Of a DNA stretch of 64,000 nt, positions 40,551 through 49,780 are shown piece by piece (position 1 is the first letter of the stretch; the number at the start of each line of letters is the position of its first letter). This DNA comes from CAVWNR01 sp963756525 (GTDB lineage Bacteria; Actinomycetota; Actinomycetes; Mycobacteriales; Jatrophihabitantaceae): assembly GCA_963756525.1 (NCBI GenBank), contig CAVWNR010000009.1, forward strand, positions 682,001-746,000. Reading direction: 5' to 3'. Below the pieces are notes generated by a model, which was not told where the DNA came from, ran no database searches, and worked only from the letters and a program-made list of their open reading frames with translations. The translations under genes were made by a program, and so were the position numbers.

Positions 40551-42386
40551 CTACCCCCGCTCCAGCGCGTCGTTGAGGGCCAGCGCGGCGTTGATCAGCG
40601 CGAGGTGGGTGAACGCCTGCGGGAAATTGCCCAGCTGTTCGCCGCTGAGCCCGATCTCTTCGGCGTACAGGCCGAGGTGGTTGGCGTAGGTGAGCATCTT
40701 CTCGAACGTCAAGCGCGCAGTGTCCAGCCGACCGGCCTTGGCGAGGGCCTCGACATACCAGAACGTGCACAGCGAGAAGGTGCCCTCCGAGCCACGCAGC
40801 CCGTCCGGCGAGGCCTCCGGGTTGTACCGATAGACCAGACTGTCCGACACCAGCTCCTGATCCATCGCCTGCAGGGTCGAACTCCACATCGGGTCGCTGG
40901 GTTCGATGAGTCCGACCTGCGACATCCGCAGCACAGACGCGTCGAGCACCTCGGTGGCGTAGTGCTGGACGAAGGCGCCACGCTTCGCGTTCCAGCCCCG
41001 GTGCATGACCTGGCGGTAGATCTTGTCACGTTCGGTCATCCACCGCTCGATGCTGCCCGGGCGGCCATGTTGCAAGGCGAAGCGAATGCCGCGGTCCAAC
41101 GCGGTCCACGAGTTGACACGTCCGTAGACGAAGTTCTGCCGGCCGCCACGGGTCTCCCAGACACCCTCGTCTGGCTGGTCCCAGTTGTCGGCCAGCCAGT
41201 CCAGCACGTCGGCGAAGTCGCTCCAACTGCGGTGGCCGATCCCGACCCCTCTGCTGTTCGCGAAGTGGACGGAATCCAGCGCCTCCCCGTAGATGTCGAG
41301 TTGCAGCTGGTCGGCGGCGCCGTTGCCGATGCGCACCGGACGCGAGCCGCGATAGCCGGCCAGGTGGGTGAGGACCTCTTCGTCGAGATCGGACGATCCG
41401 TCCACCCGATACATGATCTTCAACGGTCCGGATGCGGAGCCCGCCTGCTCGTGGACCCGATCCGACAGCCAGCCGATGAACGCAGCGGCCTCGTCCTCGA
41501 AGCCCAGGCCGAGCAGGGCGTACACGGAAAAGGAGGCATCTCGCACCCAGGTGTAGCGGTAGTCCCAGTTCCGCTCGCCGCCGACCTGCTCGGGCAGCGC
41601 CGTCGTCGGCGCCGCGACGAGAGCGCCGGTCGGCGCGTAGGTCAGCAGCTTGAGGGTGATCGCCGAGCGGATGACCTGCTCCCGCCAGCGTCCCCGGTAG
41701 GTCGAGCCCGCGAGCCATGCGCGCCAGAACCCGACCGTCGCGTGGAACAGCCGCCATGCCTCGTCAGGCGTGAACCGACGTGGCGCTGCCGTGGCACCGA
41801 ACTCGAGCATTCCGCCGCCGACGTCGCCGATGCGCAGCGTCGCACTGCCGACAAGCCGCGGCCCGTTCGGGCCGTCGAGCTGGTGCATCTCCTCGTCCAG
41901 GTCCAACAGCATCGCAAGGTGCACGGTCAGCTGCGCGTCACCAGCCCGGAAGACCGCGCCGTCCGCGGTGGTCTCGACGGTGTGCCGGGCGCGTCCGTAG
42001 TCGAAGGCCGGCGCGAGCTCGAACCGCAGCCGCATCTGCCCGCGCACCACGCGCACGATGCGGACCAGGCGGTGGCGGGCCGACGAACGCTCCTCGCTCG
42101 ATACCGGCATGAAGTCGATGACCTCGGCGACCCCCTCCTCGGCCATGAACCGGGTGATGAGGACGGCGGTGTCGGGCAGATACAGCTGCCGCGACGTGTA
42201 CCCCTCGGCAGCCGGTCTGATCCGGAAGTAGCCGCCGCGGTCGCTGTCCAGCAGCGAGGCGCAGACCGACGGCGAGTCAAACCTCGGCAGGCAGAGCCAG
42301 TCGATCTCGCCGTCGGTCGACACCAGCGCCGCGGTCTGCAGATCACCGATCAGCCCGTGGTCTGCGATCAGCGGCTCATCCGTCAT
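40551..42386 (-). CDS. Glycoside hydrolase family 15 protein (glucoamylase/trehalase type)
   Basis: 611 residues from the ATG of MTDEPLIADHGLIGDLQTAA. The N-terminal beta domain starts with the family pattern GLIGDLQTAALVSTDGEIDW followed by LPRFDSPSV. The (alpha/alpha)6 catalytic barrel includes GGERNWDYRYTWVRDAS and QLQLDIYGEALD. In actinomycetes these cytoplasmic GH15 proteins are usually glucoamylases or trehalases. The start overlaps the HAD gene stop (ATGA), so the two are coupled. Confidence 0.9.
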   Translation of the reverse strand: MTDEPLIADHGLIGDLQTAALVSTDGEIDWLCLPRFDSPSVCASLLDSDRGGYFRIRPAAEGYTSRQLYLPDTAVLITRFMAEEGVAEVIDFMPVSSEERSSARHRLVRIVRVVRGQMRLRFELAPAFDYGRARHTVETTADGAVFRAGDAQLTVHLAMLLDLDEEMHQLDGPNGPRLVGSATLRIGDVGGGMLEFGATAAPRRFTPDEAWRLFHATVGFWRAWLAGSTYRGRWREQVIRSAITLKLLTYAPTGALVAAPTTALPEQVGGERNWDYRYTWVRDASFSVYALLGLGFEDEAAAFIGWLSDRVHEQAGSASGPLKIMYRVDGSSDLDEEVLTHLAGYRGSRPVRIGNGAADQLQLDIYGEALDSVHFANSRGVGIGHRSWSDFADVLDWLADNWDQPDEGVWETRGGRQNFVYGRVNSWTALDRGIRFALQHGRPGSIERWMTERDKIYRQVMHRGWNAKRGAFVQHYATEVLDASVLRMSQVGLIEPSDPMWSSTLQAMDQELVSDSLVYRYNPEASPDGLRGSEGTFSLCTFWYVEALAKAGRLDTARLTFEKMLTYANHLGLYAEEIGLSGEQLGNFPQAFTHLALINAALALNDALERG

Positions 42387-43330
42387 TGGTCCTCGCCCCC
42401 TGCTGGGAAGATGTTCGCCCAATCGTTCTCAACGCTGACCACAGTGAACCCTTGCTTGTCGGCCGCGGCCAGCGCCTGCTCCGCGCCGGCGTCGTAGGGG
42501 ATGTCGCCGCGGCCGGTGTCGTCGTCGTGGTGGATCAGCAGGCTCAGACTGCGCAGATGCTTCTGCACGTAGCGAAGCATTTGGACGTCGCCGTTCGAGT
42601 TGCCGGCCGCGAGCAGGGGCCGGCGTCCGACCCGCGTCCAGATGCGCACCGGCTTGAACGGCCCGTCGTCCATGAAGTCGAACGACGTCCCGTACCGGAC
42701 CTCGTTCGCCTCCTGGTCGTAGGCGAGGCCCAGCGCGGAGCCGACGACTCGCTCGCTGGGGATGCCGTAGTACTTGGCGGTCATCGGCCGCATGAAGTCG
42801 CGGTCTCCGCCGGAGATGATGTAGCAGGTGAAGCCGCTGGCTTCCAGGTAACGCAGCAATTCCACCATCGGCTGGTAGACAGCGCCACTGTACGGACGGT
42901 GCAACGTCGGATGTCGCGCGGAGCGGTAGAACTCCGCCACCGCGACGGCATACTGCTCGACGCTCTCGTGCGCCGTGGAGGCCACGATCGCGCCGACCAT
43001 GACCTTCAGGTCCGAGTCGTCGCCTGCATAGTGCTTGTCGACCGCACCGCCGAGCCAGGAGAGATCGCCGGTGACGGCCGCCTTGTACGGCTGGGTATCT
43101 GCCAGGGACGGATCGGCTCTCGCCGCCGCCACCCACTGCTGCACAACGAAGTGCAGCTGGGTCGGCATCGGCTTTTCGGTCCACAGCGTGCCGTCGTTGT
43201 CGAACACGGCGACCCGCTGCTCTGCCGGTACAAAGTCCGCCCCGCCCCTCGTCACCGCGGTCACGAAGTCGACGACCGCGCGCCGTGTCGGCGTGTCGTT
43301 CCAGGACGGTAGGGCCGCCTCGGCTGTCAT
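42383..43330 (-). CDS. HAD-superfamily phosphatase
   Basis: 315 residues from the ATG of MTAEAALPSWNDTPTRRAVV. HAD motif I is VAVFDNDGTLWTEKP (DxDGT); motif II lies in FTCYIISGGDRDFMRP (Ser in SGG), and motif IV in RRPLLAAGNSNGDVQM. Related phosphoserine-phosphatase-like HADs are found in actinobacterial sulfatase loci. It lies five bases after the sulfatase-like remnant and is coupled to the GH15 gene, so the three were probably one operon. Substrate unknown. Confidence 0.88.
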   Translation of the reverse strand: MTAEAALPSWNDTPTRRAVVDFVTAVTRGGADFVPAEQRVAVFDNDGTLWTEKPMPTQLHFVVQQWVAAARADPSLADTQPYKAAVTGDLSWLGGAVDKHYAGDDSDLKVMVGAIVASTAHESVEQYAVAVAEFYRSARHPTLHRPYSGAVYQPMVELLRYLEASGFTCYIISGGDRDFMRPMTAKYYGIPSERVVGSALGLAYDQEANEVRYGTSFDFMDDGPFKPVRIWTRVGRRPLLAAGNSNGDVQMLRYVQKHLRSLSLLIHHDDDTGRGDIPYDAGAEQALAAADKQGFTVVSVENDWANIFPAGGEDQ

Positions 43331-43335
43331 CGTCG

Positions 43336-43578
43336 CTACTGGATGGCCATGGCGACGTTGACCCGGTCCTCCGGCGCGATGAGATGGCTGTGGTCGTCCA
43401 GACCGATTTCGATCTGAACCCAGTTCACGGCACCGCTGAACTTGCGCTGCCCGTAGTCGGTGGTGACCAGGGAGCCGAGTTCGTTGCCGAGGTCGAACGC
43501 TTCGTCGCCGGAGAACGGGAACGGCCGCGTCGAGTCGCGAATGTCCAGGTTGATCGTGCCGTTGAACTCCTTGGCCAC
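43336..43578 (-). pseudogene. Arylsulfatase remnant: N- and C-terminal ends joined, catalytic core missing
   Basis: An open frame of 80 residues from a GTG. The first 15 or so (AKEFNGTINLDIRDS) match the usual start of the long (about 780-residue) actinobacterial arylsulfatases, which there continues into PDW and the catalytic domain. Here it passes straight into PFPFSGDEAFDLGNELGSLV and ends GAVNWVQIEIGLDDHSHLIA-PEDRVNVAMAIQ, which resembles the C-terminal beta domain of the same enzymes. The cysteine motif CxPxR and metal ligands are absent. I infer an in-frame internal deletion of about 700 codons. It may still be translated, or it may be a small paralogous family; a search would decide. 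Confidence 0.65.
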
Positions 43579-43750
43579 TCCGCACGCTCCTTGATCGGCC
43601 GAACCAACTCCACTCTGACCGTGGTCGAGGATGGGCGGCATCATTCGCGGCGGGTGATCGGGTCCAGCATGTCTCACCCGGCGCGCGTGAGGCATCCGAC
43701 CGGCGCGGCTGGGATGCTCGGCTAAGTGCGCGCGGACGAAGGAGGCCGGC

Positions 43751-45487
43751 ATGGCGGGGCCGGTACCAGTGATGCGGACGCCGTCCGGTCAGCGCGCCCG
43801 CGAACGAGGGATCGCCCGCTTCGTGCCTGCCGTGGTGTGGCTGCGCCGGTACGAGCGGCGCTGGTTGCGGGGCGACTTGATCGCCGCGCTGACCATCTGG
43901 GCGCTAGTCGTGCCGCAGGCGATCGCGTACGCGCAGATCGCCGGGCTTCCGCCGCAGGCCGGGCTCTTCGCGACGTTCGCCGGGCTGCTCGGGTATGCGC
44001 TCTTCGGCAGTTCCCGGCAAGTCGTCGTCAGCCCGACATCGTCGACGGCGGCGATTTCCGCGTCCATCGTGGCTTCAATCGTGGCGACCGGCGACCCCAA
44101 GCGCTTCGCCGCGCTCTCCGCGCTGCTCGCGATCATGGTCGGGATCGTGCTCATCGTGCTGGGCCTGCTGCGGATGGGATTCGTCTCACGGTTCATCGCG
44201 GCCGCCGTGCAGGCCGGGTACATGTTCGGCCTCGGCCTGACCATCATGGTCGGCCAGTTGCCGAAAACGCTCGGCGTCAGCCAGGGCGGCGGTGAGTTCT
44301 TCCCGCAGCTCGGCCATGTGCTCGCGCACCTCGGGGACGCGAACGGCTGGACGGCGTTACTCGGGTTCGGCAGCCTCGCCGTCCTGCTGGTGCTCAGGCG
44401 GGTCGCGCCGGTCGTGCCGGGCGCGCTTCTCGTCGTGGTCATCGGGCTGATCGTCGTCGGGGTCTTCCACCTCGACCACCACGGCGTCGCCGTCCTGGGC
44501 AAGATCAACGGTGCGCTACCCGTGCCGGCCATACCCGCCATCCACGTCAAGGACGTCGGTGCGCTCTTACCGGGCGCGTTGGCGATCGCCGTGATCGGCT
44601 ACGCCGAGACGATGACCGTCGCCGAGTCGATGGCCGACGAGCACGGCTACGACGTCCGGCCGGACCGGGAGCTCACCGGAACCGGCGTCGCGAACATCCT
44701 CTCCGGCCTGTTCAAGGGGTTCATCACCGGCGGCGGGGCTAGCCAGTCCGCAGCCAACGACCGCGCGGGCGCGCAGAGCCAGCTCGTGTCGCTGATCGTC
44801 TCGGGGCTCACCGTGCTCACCGCTGCGCTGTTGCTGCCAGTGTTCCGCGACCTCCCCGACGCGGTGCTGGGCGCGATCGTGATCAGCGCGGTCGTCAGCT
44901 TCCTGAACGTCCCGGCGCTGCGCCGGATCGCACGGCTGCGTCCAAGCGGCTTCGTCGTCTCGCTGCTCGCCATGTTCGGCGTGCTCGTCTTGGGAGTGCT
45001 TCCCGGGCTGCTGCTGGCGGTCGGCGTCTCCATCGTCATGCTCCTGGGCCGGATGGCGCGGCCGACGAGTTCCGAGCTGGGACGCCTGGCCGAAACCGAC
45101 ACGTACGTCTCGCTGGAGAACGTGCCGGACGCGGTCGTGCCGCCGGGCGTGCTCATCTTCCGCCTCAACATGCCCCTGCTCTTCGTCAACGCGAAGCTGC
45201 TGCGAGACCAGATCCGCGAACACGTGCGTGGCGCAGATCCGCCGATCCGGGTCGTCGTGCTCGATCTGACGTTCTCGCCCGGCCTGGATGTCGAGGCGGT
45301 GAACGTGCTGGGCAAGCTGCTCACCGAGCTTCGCGGGCACGGCATCGCGCTGCACCTGGCCGACGTACGCGGCCACGTACAGCAGATGCTGCTGCGCAGC
45401 GGCCTCGCCGACGAGATCGGCCGTTCGAACATCCACCGCACGGTCAGTGACGCGGTGGCGGACACCCCGGCGGGATCCGCGCCGTGA
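43751..45487 (+). CDS. SulP-family anion transporter with STAS domain
   Basis: 578 residues. SulP signature WLRGDLIAALTIWALVVPQA then IAYAQIAGLPPQAGLF, about 12 membrane segments, and a C-terminal STAS domain (about residues 440-565) with VVLDLTFSPGLDVEAVNVLG. It is a paralogue of the gene at 36218 but not a recent copy. Its ATG is 172 bases from the divergent sulfatase remnant. The stop overlaps the GTG of the ClC gene, so they form an anion-transport pair. Confidence 0.92.
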   Translation: MAGPVPVMRTPSGQRARERGIARFVPAVVWLRRYERRWLRGDLIAALTIWALVVPQAIAYAQIAGLPPQAGLFATFAGLLGYALFGSSRQVVVSPTSSTAAISASIVASIVATGDPKRFAALSALLAIMVGIVLIVLGLLRMGFVSRFIAAAVQAGYMFGLGLTIMVGQLPKTLGVSQGGGEFFPQLGHVLAHLGDANGWTALLGFGSLAVLLVLRRVAPVVPGALLVVVIGLIVVGVFHLDHHGVAVLGKINGALPVPAIPAIHVKDVGALLPGALAIAVIGYAETMTVAESMADEHGYDVRPDRELTGTGVANILSGLFKGFITGGGASQSAANDRAGAQSQLVSLIVSGLTVLTAALLLPVFRDLPDAVLGAIVISAVVSFLNVPALRRIARLRPSGFVVSLLAMFGVLVLGVLPGLLLAVGVSIVMLLGRMARPTSSELGRLAETDTYVSLENVPDAVVPPGVLIFRLNMPLLFVNAKLLRDQIREHVRGADPPIRVVVLDLTFSPGLDVEAVNVLGKLLTELRGHGIALHLADVRGHVQQMLLRSGLADEIGRSNIHRTVSDAVADTPAGSAP

Positions 45488-46803
45488 CCGCCGCTTCGAC
45501 AAGGGAGCCGGCGATCGGCCCGGCGTACCTGCGACTGGTGCTCCTCGGCGCGCTGATCGGCATCCCCGCTGCGTTCCTCGCCGCCGTCTTCCTCGCCGCC
45601 GTGCACGACCTGGAGCACGTGCTGTGGCACGACCTGCCGAGCGCTCTCGGCCGGTCATCGCCGCCCTGGTACCTCGTGATCGGCCTACCGGTCGCCGGGG
45701 CTGTCGTGGTGCTCATCGCGCGAAAGCTGCTGCCCGGCGACGGCGGACACTCGCCGCGGGAAGGACTTGCCGAGAAGCCGACACCCGTCTCTTTCGCGCC
45801 GGGCGTCGCGCTGGCGGCGATCGGCACTCTGTGCTTCGGCGCGGTCCTCGGGCCGGAGGCACCGGTGATCGCCCTGGGCTCGGTCGTGGGCGTCGCGGTC
45901 ACCCGCTATGTGCGCGTCGGGCGGGAGGGCACGGCGGTCCTGTCCAGCGCGGGCTCGTTCTCGGCGATGTCGGCACTGTTCGGCGGGCCGATCGTCGCTG
46001 GGCTGCTGCTCGTGGAGGGCGGGATCAGCATGGGCGCTGCCCTGCTTCCGACGTTGCTCCCGGGGCTGACCGCAGCGGCAATCGGCTATGTCATATTCGT
46101 CGGTTTCGGGACGTGGGGCGGCTTGAACGCACCCGGCCTGCTGATCCCGAACCTTCCCGCCTATCACGGAACGCACCTGCTCGATCTGCTGATAGGGCTC
46201 GCCGTCGGGATCGTGTCGGCACTGTCGATCACCGGTATCCGCCGGTTGGCGAGCGGTGTCGACCGCGGCGGCCCGAAGTGGTTGGGGACTGCCGGCCTAC
46301 TGCTCGCAGGGGGACTGGTCGTCGGTGTGCTCGCCGAAGTTGCCGATCTGCTCGGCGCCAACTCCTAAGACGTGCTCTTCTCCGGCCAGGCCTCGGTGCC
46401 GGCCATCGTGGCGGCGGGCTCCACGAAGATCGTCCTGATCACGCTGATCGCGAAGATGCTGGCGTATACGATCTGCCTCGGCTGCGGCTTCCGCGGCGGC
46501 CCGATCTTCCCGGCCCTGTTCCTCGGGATCGCACTGGCAGCGCTGCCGGTGGTGTGGTTCGGCACGTCCCCGACGCTGGCGATCGCGGTCGGCGCCGCCG
46601 CCGGGATGGCGGCGCAGACCCGGCTGCTCTTCGCGCCCCTCCTGTTCGCGGCGCTGCTGGTTGGGAAGGCGGGGCTCGACGCGGTTCCGGCCGCCGTCCT
46701 CGCCGCGGTCGGCGCCTGGCTCACGATGGCGATGCTCGAAGCGCGGACCGGCCGCGAGGCGCCGGTGGCGGAAGCGCCGTCGCCGACGACGGCTGGGCGG
46801 TGA
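45484..46803 (+). pseudogene. ClC-type chloride channel/transporter split by one in-frame stop
   Basis: The frame from the GTG at 45484 encodes a ClC protein of 439 codons, interrupted by a single TAA at 46366-46368. The 294 residues before it contain GAVLGPEAPVIALGS (the G-x-E-x-P filter region with the gating glutamate) and SALFGGPIVAGLLLVEGG. After the stop the same frame continues with DVLFSGQASVPAIVAAGSTK and GCGFRGGPIFPALFLG, the second filter region. Homologues read through here, probably with Gln at the stop position (CAA to TAA). Both halves are needed for the pore, so the gene is likely inactive unless the stop is suppressed or is an assembly error. Confidence 0.85.
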
Positions 46804-46814
46804 GCCGGCGAGCG

Positions 46815-47492
46815 TCAGCTGCTCAGCGCGCCGACGCCTTTGCCGATCAGCACGACCCCGATGACGAGCAGCAGCACCGCCATCACCGCGCCGTTGTTCT
46901 GCGTCAGCCAGGCGCGCAGCTGGTCGAGCGGCTTGGCCATCTGCTTGCGTGCCGACAGGTAGCCGATCACCGGCCCGCCGACCGTGCACGACGCGATCAC
47001 CGTGAAGATCGCGATCACGATGACATCGTCGGTGACCGACAGCTGTGCGGCGCCGAGGGTGGTTCCGGCACTCAGGCACATCAGCAGGTTCTTCGGGTTG
47101 ATACCCGAGAGGAGAAAACCAAGGCCGAGTGCCTTGACGAATGTGAACGAGGTGATGGCGGCCATCCACTTCGGCATCGTCGCGGTTTCGCCCTCCGCCG
47201 GCCGGCCGCGCCATTGCCTGGCCGCCATCAGCACCAGCAGCACACCGAACACGAGTTTCAGCACGGACGAGACCGTCGACGGCTTGCCCGACGACGTGTT
47301 CCCCGCCTGGCCGACCAGGACCAGCACGATCACGGTGACGACGACGATGCCCGCGACCCAACCGAGCAGGAAGCCGGTGCTGGTCTTGGCGGCATCCCGG
47401 GAGAGCAGCATCAGGATGACCGCGATGATCGGTATCGGACTGATCGCGATGCCGATCGCGAGCGGCAGCAGATCACCGATGACGGGTCCCAT
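46815..47492 (-). CDS. GAP/LysE-like membrane exporter family protein
   Basis: 225 residues with six hydrophobic helices. The pattern LLPLAIGIAISPIPIIAVIL, then FLLGWVAGIVVVTVIVLVLV, LLSGINPKNLLMCLSAG (motif NPKN) and AIFTVIASCTVGGPVIGYL matches the GAP (Sap) family related to LysE exporters; a mycobacterial relative is linked to glycopeptidolipid export. The substrate here is unknown. Convergent with the ClC remnant. Confidence 0.87.
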   Translation of the reverse strand: MGPVIGDLLPLAIGIAISPIPIIAVILMLLSRDAAKTSTGFLLGWVAGIVVVTVIVLVLVGQAGNTSSGKPSTVSSVLKLVFGVLLVLMAARQWRGRPAEGETATMPKWMAAITSFTFVKALGLGFLLSGINPKNLLMCLSAGTTLGAAQLSVTDDVIVIAIFTVIASCTVGGPVIGYLSARKQMAKPLDQLRAWLTQNNGAVMAVLLLVIGVVLIGKGVGALSS

Positions 47493-47633
47493 GCCGCCCC
47501 CTTCCCTACGGTCCGAACGTTGCGTACGACGGGAGGTATGGCATCACCCCGAGAGCGTGAGCCGATCTCGCGGCGCTCGACTGCACGCGAGCGCCACGGC
47601 GTCACCTGAGCCGCCGCGGGTACCGTCGCGGTC

Positions 47634-47828
47634 GTGACGACGACGTACCGGCCGCGATCGCAGCCGTGCACGCGCTGCGGCGAGAAGGTGGTGATCGTCG
47701 AGTCCCGGACGGCGGGTTTCGGCGGACTGGTGCGTCGCGCGCCGCAGGTGCGCCTCGAACACGCCGACTTCGAACCCGGCCGCGGCCGGGTAGACGGCGT
47801 GGACGCGGCCTGCCGCCGCAACCGGTAG
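47634..47828 (+). CDS. Small cysteine-containing protein
   Basis: 64 residues from a GTG: TTTYRPRSQPCTRCGEKVVI, then ESRTAGFGGLVRRAPQVRLE, ending DGVDAACRRNR. The CTRC pair plus one more Cys suggests a metal-binding knuckle, but no family is recognised. GC-rich third positions support coding. The start lies 141 bases from the divergent exporter gene. Confidence 0.5.
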   Translation: MTTTYRPRSQPCTRCGEKVVIVESRTAGFGGLVRRAPQVRLEHADFEPGRGRVDGVDAACRRNR

Positions 47829-47842
47829 CCGTCCGCCCGCAG

Positions 47843-48820
47843 TCAGCCAGCATCGACCGAGAGGAGCCGCTCGAACCGGTCGGACGGGATGGAGCCCGGG
47901 GCGCCGCCGTCGCGGGCGAGGGAGTTCGCGAGCCGTTGCAGCAGCGCGTTGACCGGGGTGGGCACGCCATGCATACGCCCGAGGAGCACGACCTCGCCGT
48001 TGAGGTAATCGGTCTCGACGTCCGCGCTCTGCCGCGCCAAGCTCTGCCACGTCGAGCCGCCCGGGCGGGTGTGGCCGTCGATCGACTGCAGCTGCAGTAG
48101 CTTACCCCGCCGCGTCGCGTCTTCCTCGGCGGTGGCGGCTTCGATGCCCGCCGCGGCCAGGCATGCCTCCCCCTCGGCAGTGGCACGCTGCCCGATCGAA
48201 CCTCGGCGAGCCGGCGGGCCACACACCGCCTCGATGGCGTTTCCCAGGTTGGTGACCAGCTTGCGCCACTTCCAACGCGACACATCGGGGATCGGCCGCG
48301 CGTCGAAGCCGGCCGCGGCGAACGCGCCGGCGATGTCGATTGCGGTGTCGTCGACGCCGGTAGGAAACCTGCCCATGTCGAGAATGCCGGTCACCGGCGC
48401 GGAGAACGCCTGAACCACACCCGGCTCGAGATGTGCGGTCGGGCAGGCGACCGGCACGCCGTACACATCGGCGAACCGGCGTAGCGCCTCCGGCTCGTTA
48501 CGCACCCCGTTCTGCAGGCAGACCACGGGCAGGGAGGCCGGCGCCGCACCGGCCAGCTCCGTGAGCACCTGCTGGCTGTGCTGGCTCTTCACCGCCACCA
48601 GGCAGACATCGTCGCCGCGCCAGCCAACCTCGCGCGGATGCCGGACCACCGGGACCGGCAGGGCGTGCTCACCCGACGGATCCTGCAGCCGCAGCCCGTC
48701 CGCCAGGATGGCAGTCAAGTGCGCGCCGCGGGTGATCAGCACCACCTCTTGGCCGTGCTGGAACAACCGGGCACCCACAACGCCGCCGACACTGCCCGCG
48801 CCGTAGACCACGAACCTCAC
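47843..48820 (-). CDS. 2-dehydropantoate 2-reductase family (ApbA/PanE) protein
   Basis: 325 residues. The NADP-binding Rossmann motif FVVYGAGSVGGVVGARLFQH starts the protein, and the family segment DDVCLVAVKSQHSQQVLTEL precedes VVCLQNGVRNEPEALRRF. The C-terminal helical domain includes KWRKLVTNLGNAIEAVCG (catalytic Lys) and MHGVPTPVNALLQRLAN. PanE makes pantoate for coenzyme A, but the family includes other ketoacid reductases and no pan gene is nearby, so pantoate synthesis is only possible. Confidence 0.87.
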   Translation of the reverse strand: MRFVVYGAGSVGGVVGARLFQHGQEVVLITRGAHLTAILADGLRLQDPSGEHALPVPVVRHPREVGWRGDDVCLVAVKSQHSQQVLTELAGAAPASLPVVCLQNGVRNEPEALRRFADVYGVPVACPTAHLEPGVVQAFSAPVTGILDMGRFPTGVDDTAIDIAGAFAAAGFDARPIPDVSRWKWRKLVTNLGNAIEAVCGPPARRGSIGQRATAEGEACLAAAGIEAATAEEDATRRGKLLQLQSIDGHTRPGGSTWQSLARQSADVETDYLNGEVVLLGRMHGVPTPVNALLQRLANSLARDGGAPGSIPSDRFERLLSVDAG

Positions 48821-48951
48821 TCGGCCAGCCTCGCACGCATGCCGGCCATGTCTGCCCGACGCACGGGTCGCTGGACGTAGGTGCCCTGGTCAGGTATGCA
48901 CCGTTGTGCGAGCCTGGAAGCGCGACGATGCCCCGAAGTTTGGAACGTGTC

Positions 48952-49152
48952 ATGAGCGATCGGACGCCGGAGTACTTGACCAAGGACGTCGCACGCGGCG
49001 TGCTGCACAGGGCCGGCTACGAAGCCGCGACCATCGCAGAGGCGCTGGCCCAACTTCCCGACCCCATCGAGCTGAACCGGGATGCAACCGCGCTGGAGCG
49101 GTATGGAATAACTCGTGATCGACTAATCGACGCGCTGGGCGGCAGCCCATGA
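48952..49152 (+). CDS. Small hypothetical protein
   Basis: 66 residues, start at the ATG of SDRTPEYLTKDVARGVLHRA. The frame is open 16 codons upstream without a better start. The sequence is helical and polar, with AGYEAATIAEALAQLPDPIE and ALERYGITRDRLIDALGGSP. It resembles small unassigned actinobacterial proteins; no motif is diagnostic. It converges with the DUF1801 gene, stops six bases apart. Confidence 0.6.
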   Translation: MSDRTPEYLTKDVARGVLHRAGYEAATIAEALAQLPDPIELNRDATALERYGITRDRLIDALGGSP

Positions 49153-49158
49153 CCTGGA

Positions 49159-49608
49159 TCAGGAGACCGCGGCCTCCATCAGCTCGACAACCTTCTGCTC
49201 TACCGCAGGGCTCCACTTTTGCAGCGCGAACGACACCGGCCACACGTCCCCGTCGTCGAGGTTCGCGGCATCCTGGAACTCCAGGGTCGAGTACCGGGTG
49301 TTGAATTTGCCCGAGTTCTTGAAGCAGACGACGACCTTGCCGTCTGCGTTGGTGTAGGCGGGCATCCCGTACCAGGTCTTCGGCGACAGGTCCGGGGCGG
49401 TAGCGCTCACTGTCGCGTGCACGCGCTCGGCGAGCGCACGATCCGCCGGCGCCATCTTGGCGATGGAGTCGAGCGCCGCCTGCAGCCCGTCGGCCTTCTT
49501 GGCACCCTTCTTGCCTTCGGCGCGCAGCTCCGCGGCACGTTGCTTCATCGCGGCTCGCTCGGCGGCAGTGAAGCCGTCGGACTTAGCCTGGGAAGTGTTC
49601 GCGGGCAT
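49159..49608 (-). CDS. DUF1801 (YdhG-like) protein
   Basis: 149 residues. An N-terminal Lys/Ala/Glu-rich helix (FTAAERAAMKQRAAELRAEG-KKG) is followed by the DUF1801 fold: VSATAPDLSPKTWYGMPAYT, then GKVVVCFKNSGKFNTRYSTL and WPVSFALQKW. Family members include frataxin-like iron-chaperone candidates, but the function is unproven. ATG start. Confidence 0.87.
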   Translation of the reverse strand: MPANTSQAKSDGFTAAERAAMKQRAAELRAEGKKGAKKADGLQAALDSIAKMAPADRALAERVHATVSATAPDLSPKTWYGMPAYTNADGKVVVCFKNSGKFNTRYSTLEFQDAANLDDGDVWPVSFALQKWSPAVEQKVVELMEAAVS

Positions 49609-49780
49609 TCTCGCTTTCCCTTCTGGATGGGCAGGGCCGGACGTCCTGCCGGCCCTTCAATGGAAAAGGCTAGGGCCTTCGCCACCGTGGGCGCTTCTCG
49701 ATTCGTGACCGAAGCGGCGGTCGTCGGGACGGGATCCACTGCCACCGCCCCGAGGCGTCACCACCACGCAGTTCGCGGGC

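Noticed and set aside
47843..48820. panE as a confident pantoate gene
   Set aside because: The ApbA/PanE family is broad and no panB, panC or panD gene is nearby, so the specific name is not supported.
49634..49655. GC-rich hairpin GGGCCGG...CCGGCCC as an intrinsic terminator
   Set aside because: The stem is 7 bases but no T-run follows on either strand, so a Rho-independent terminator cannot be claimed.
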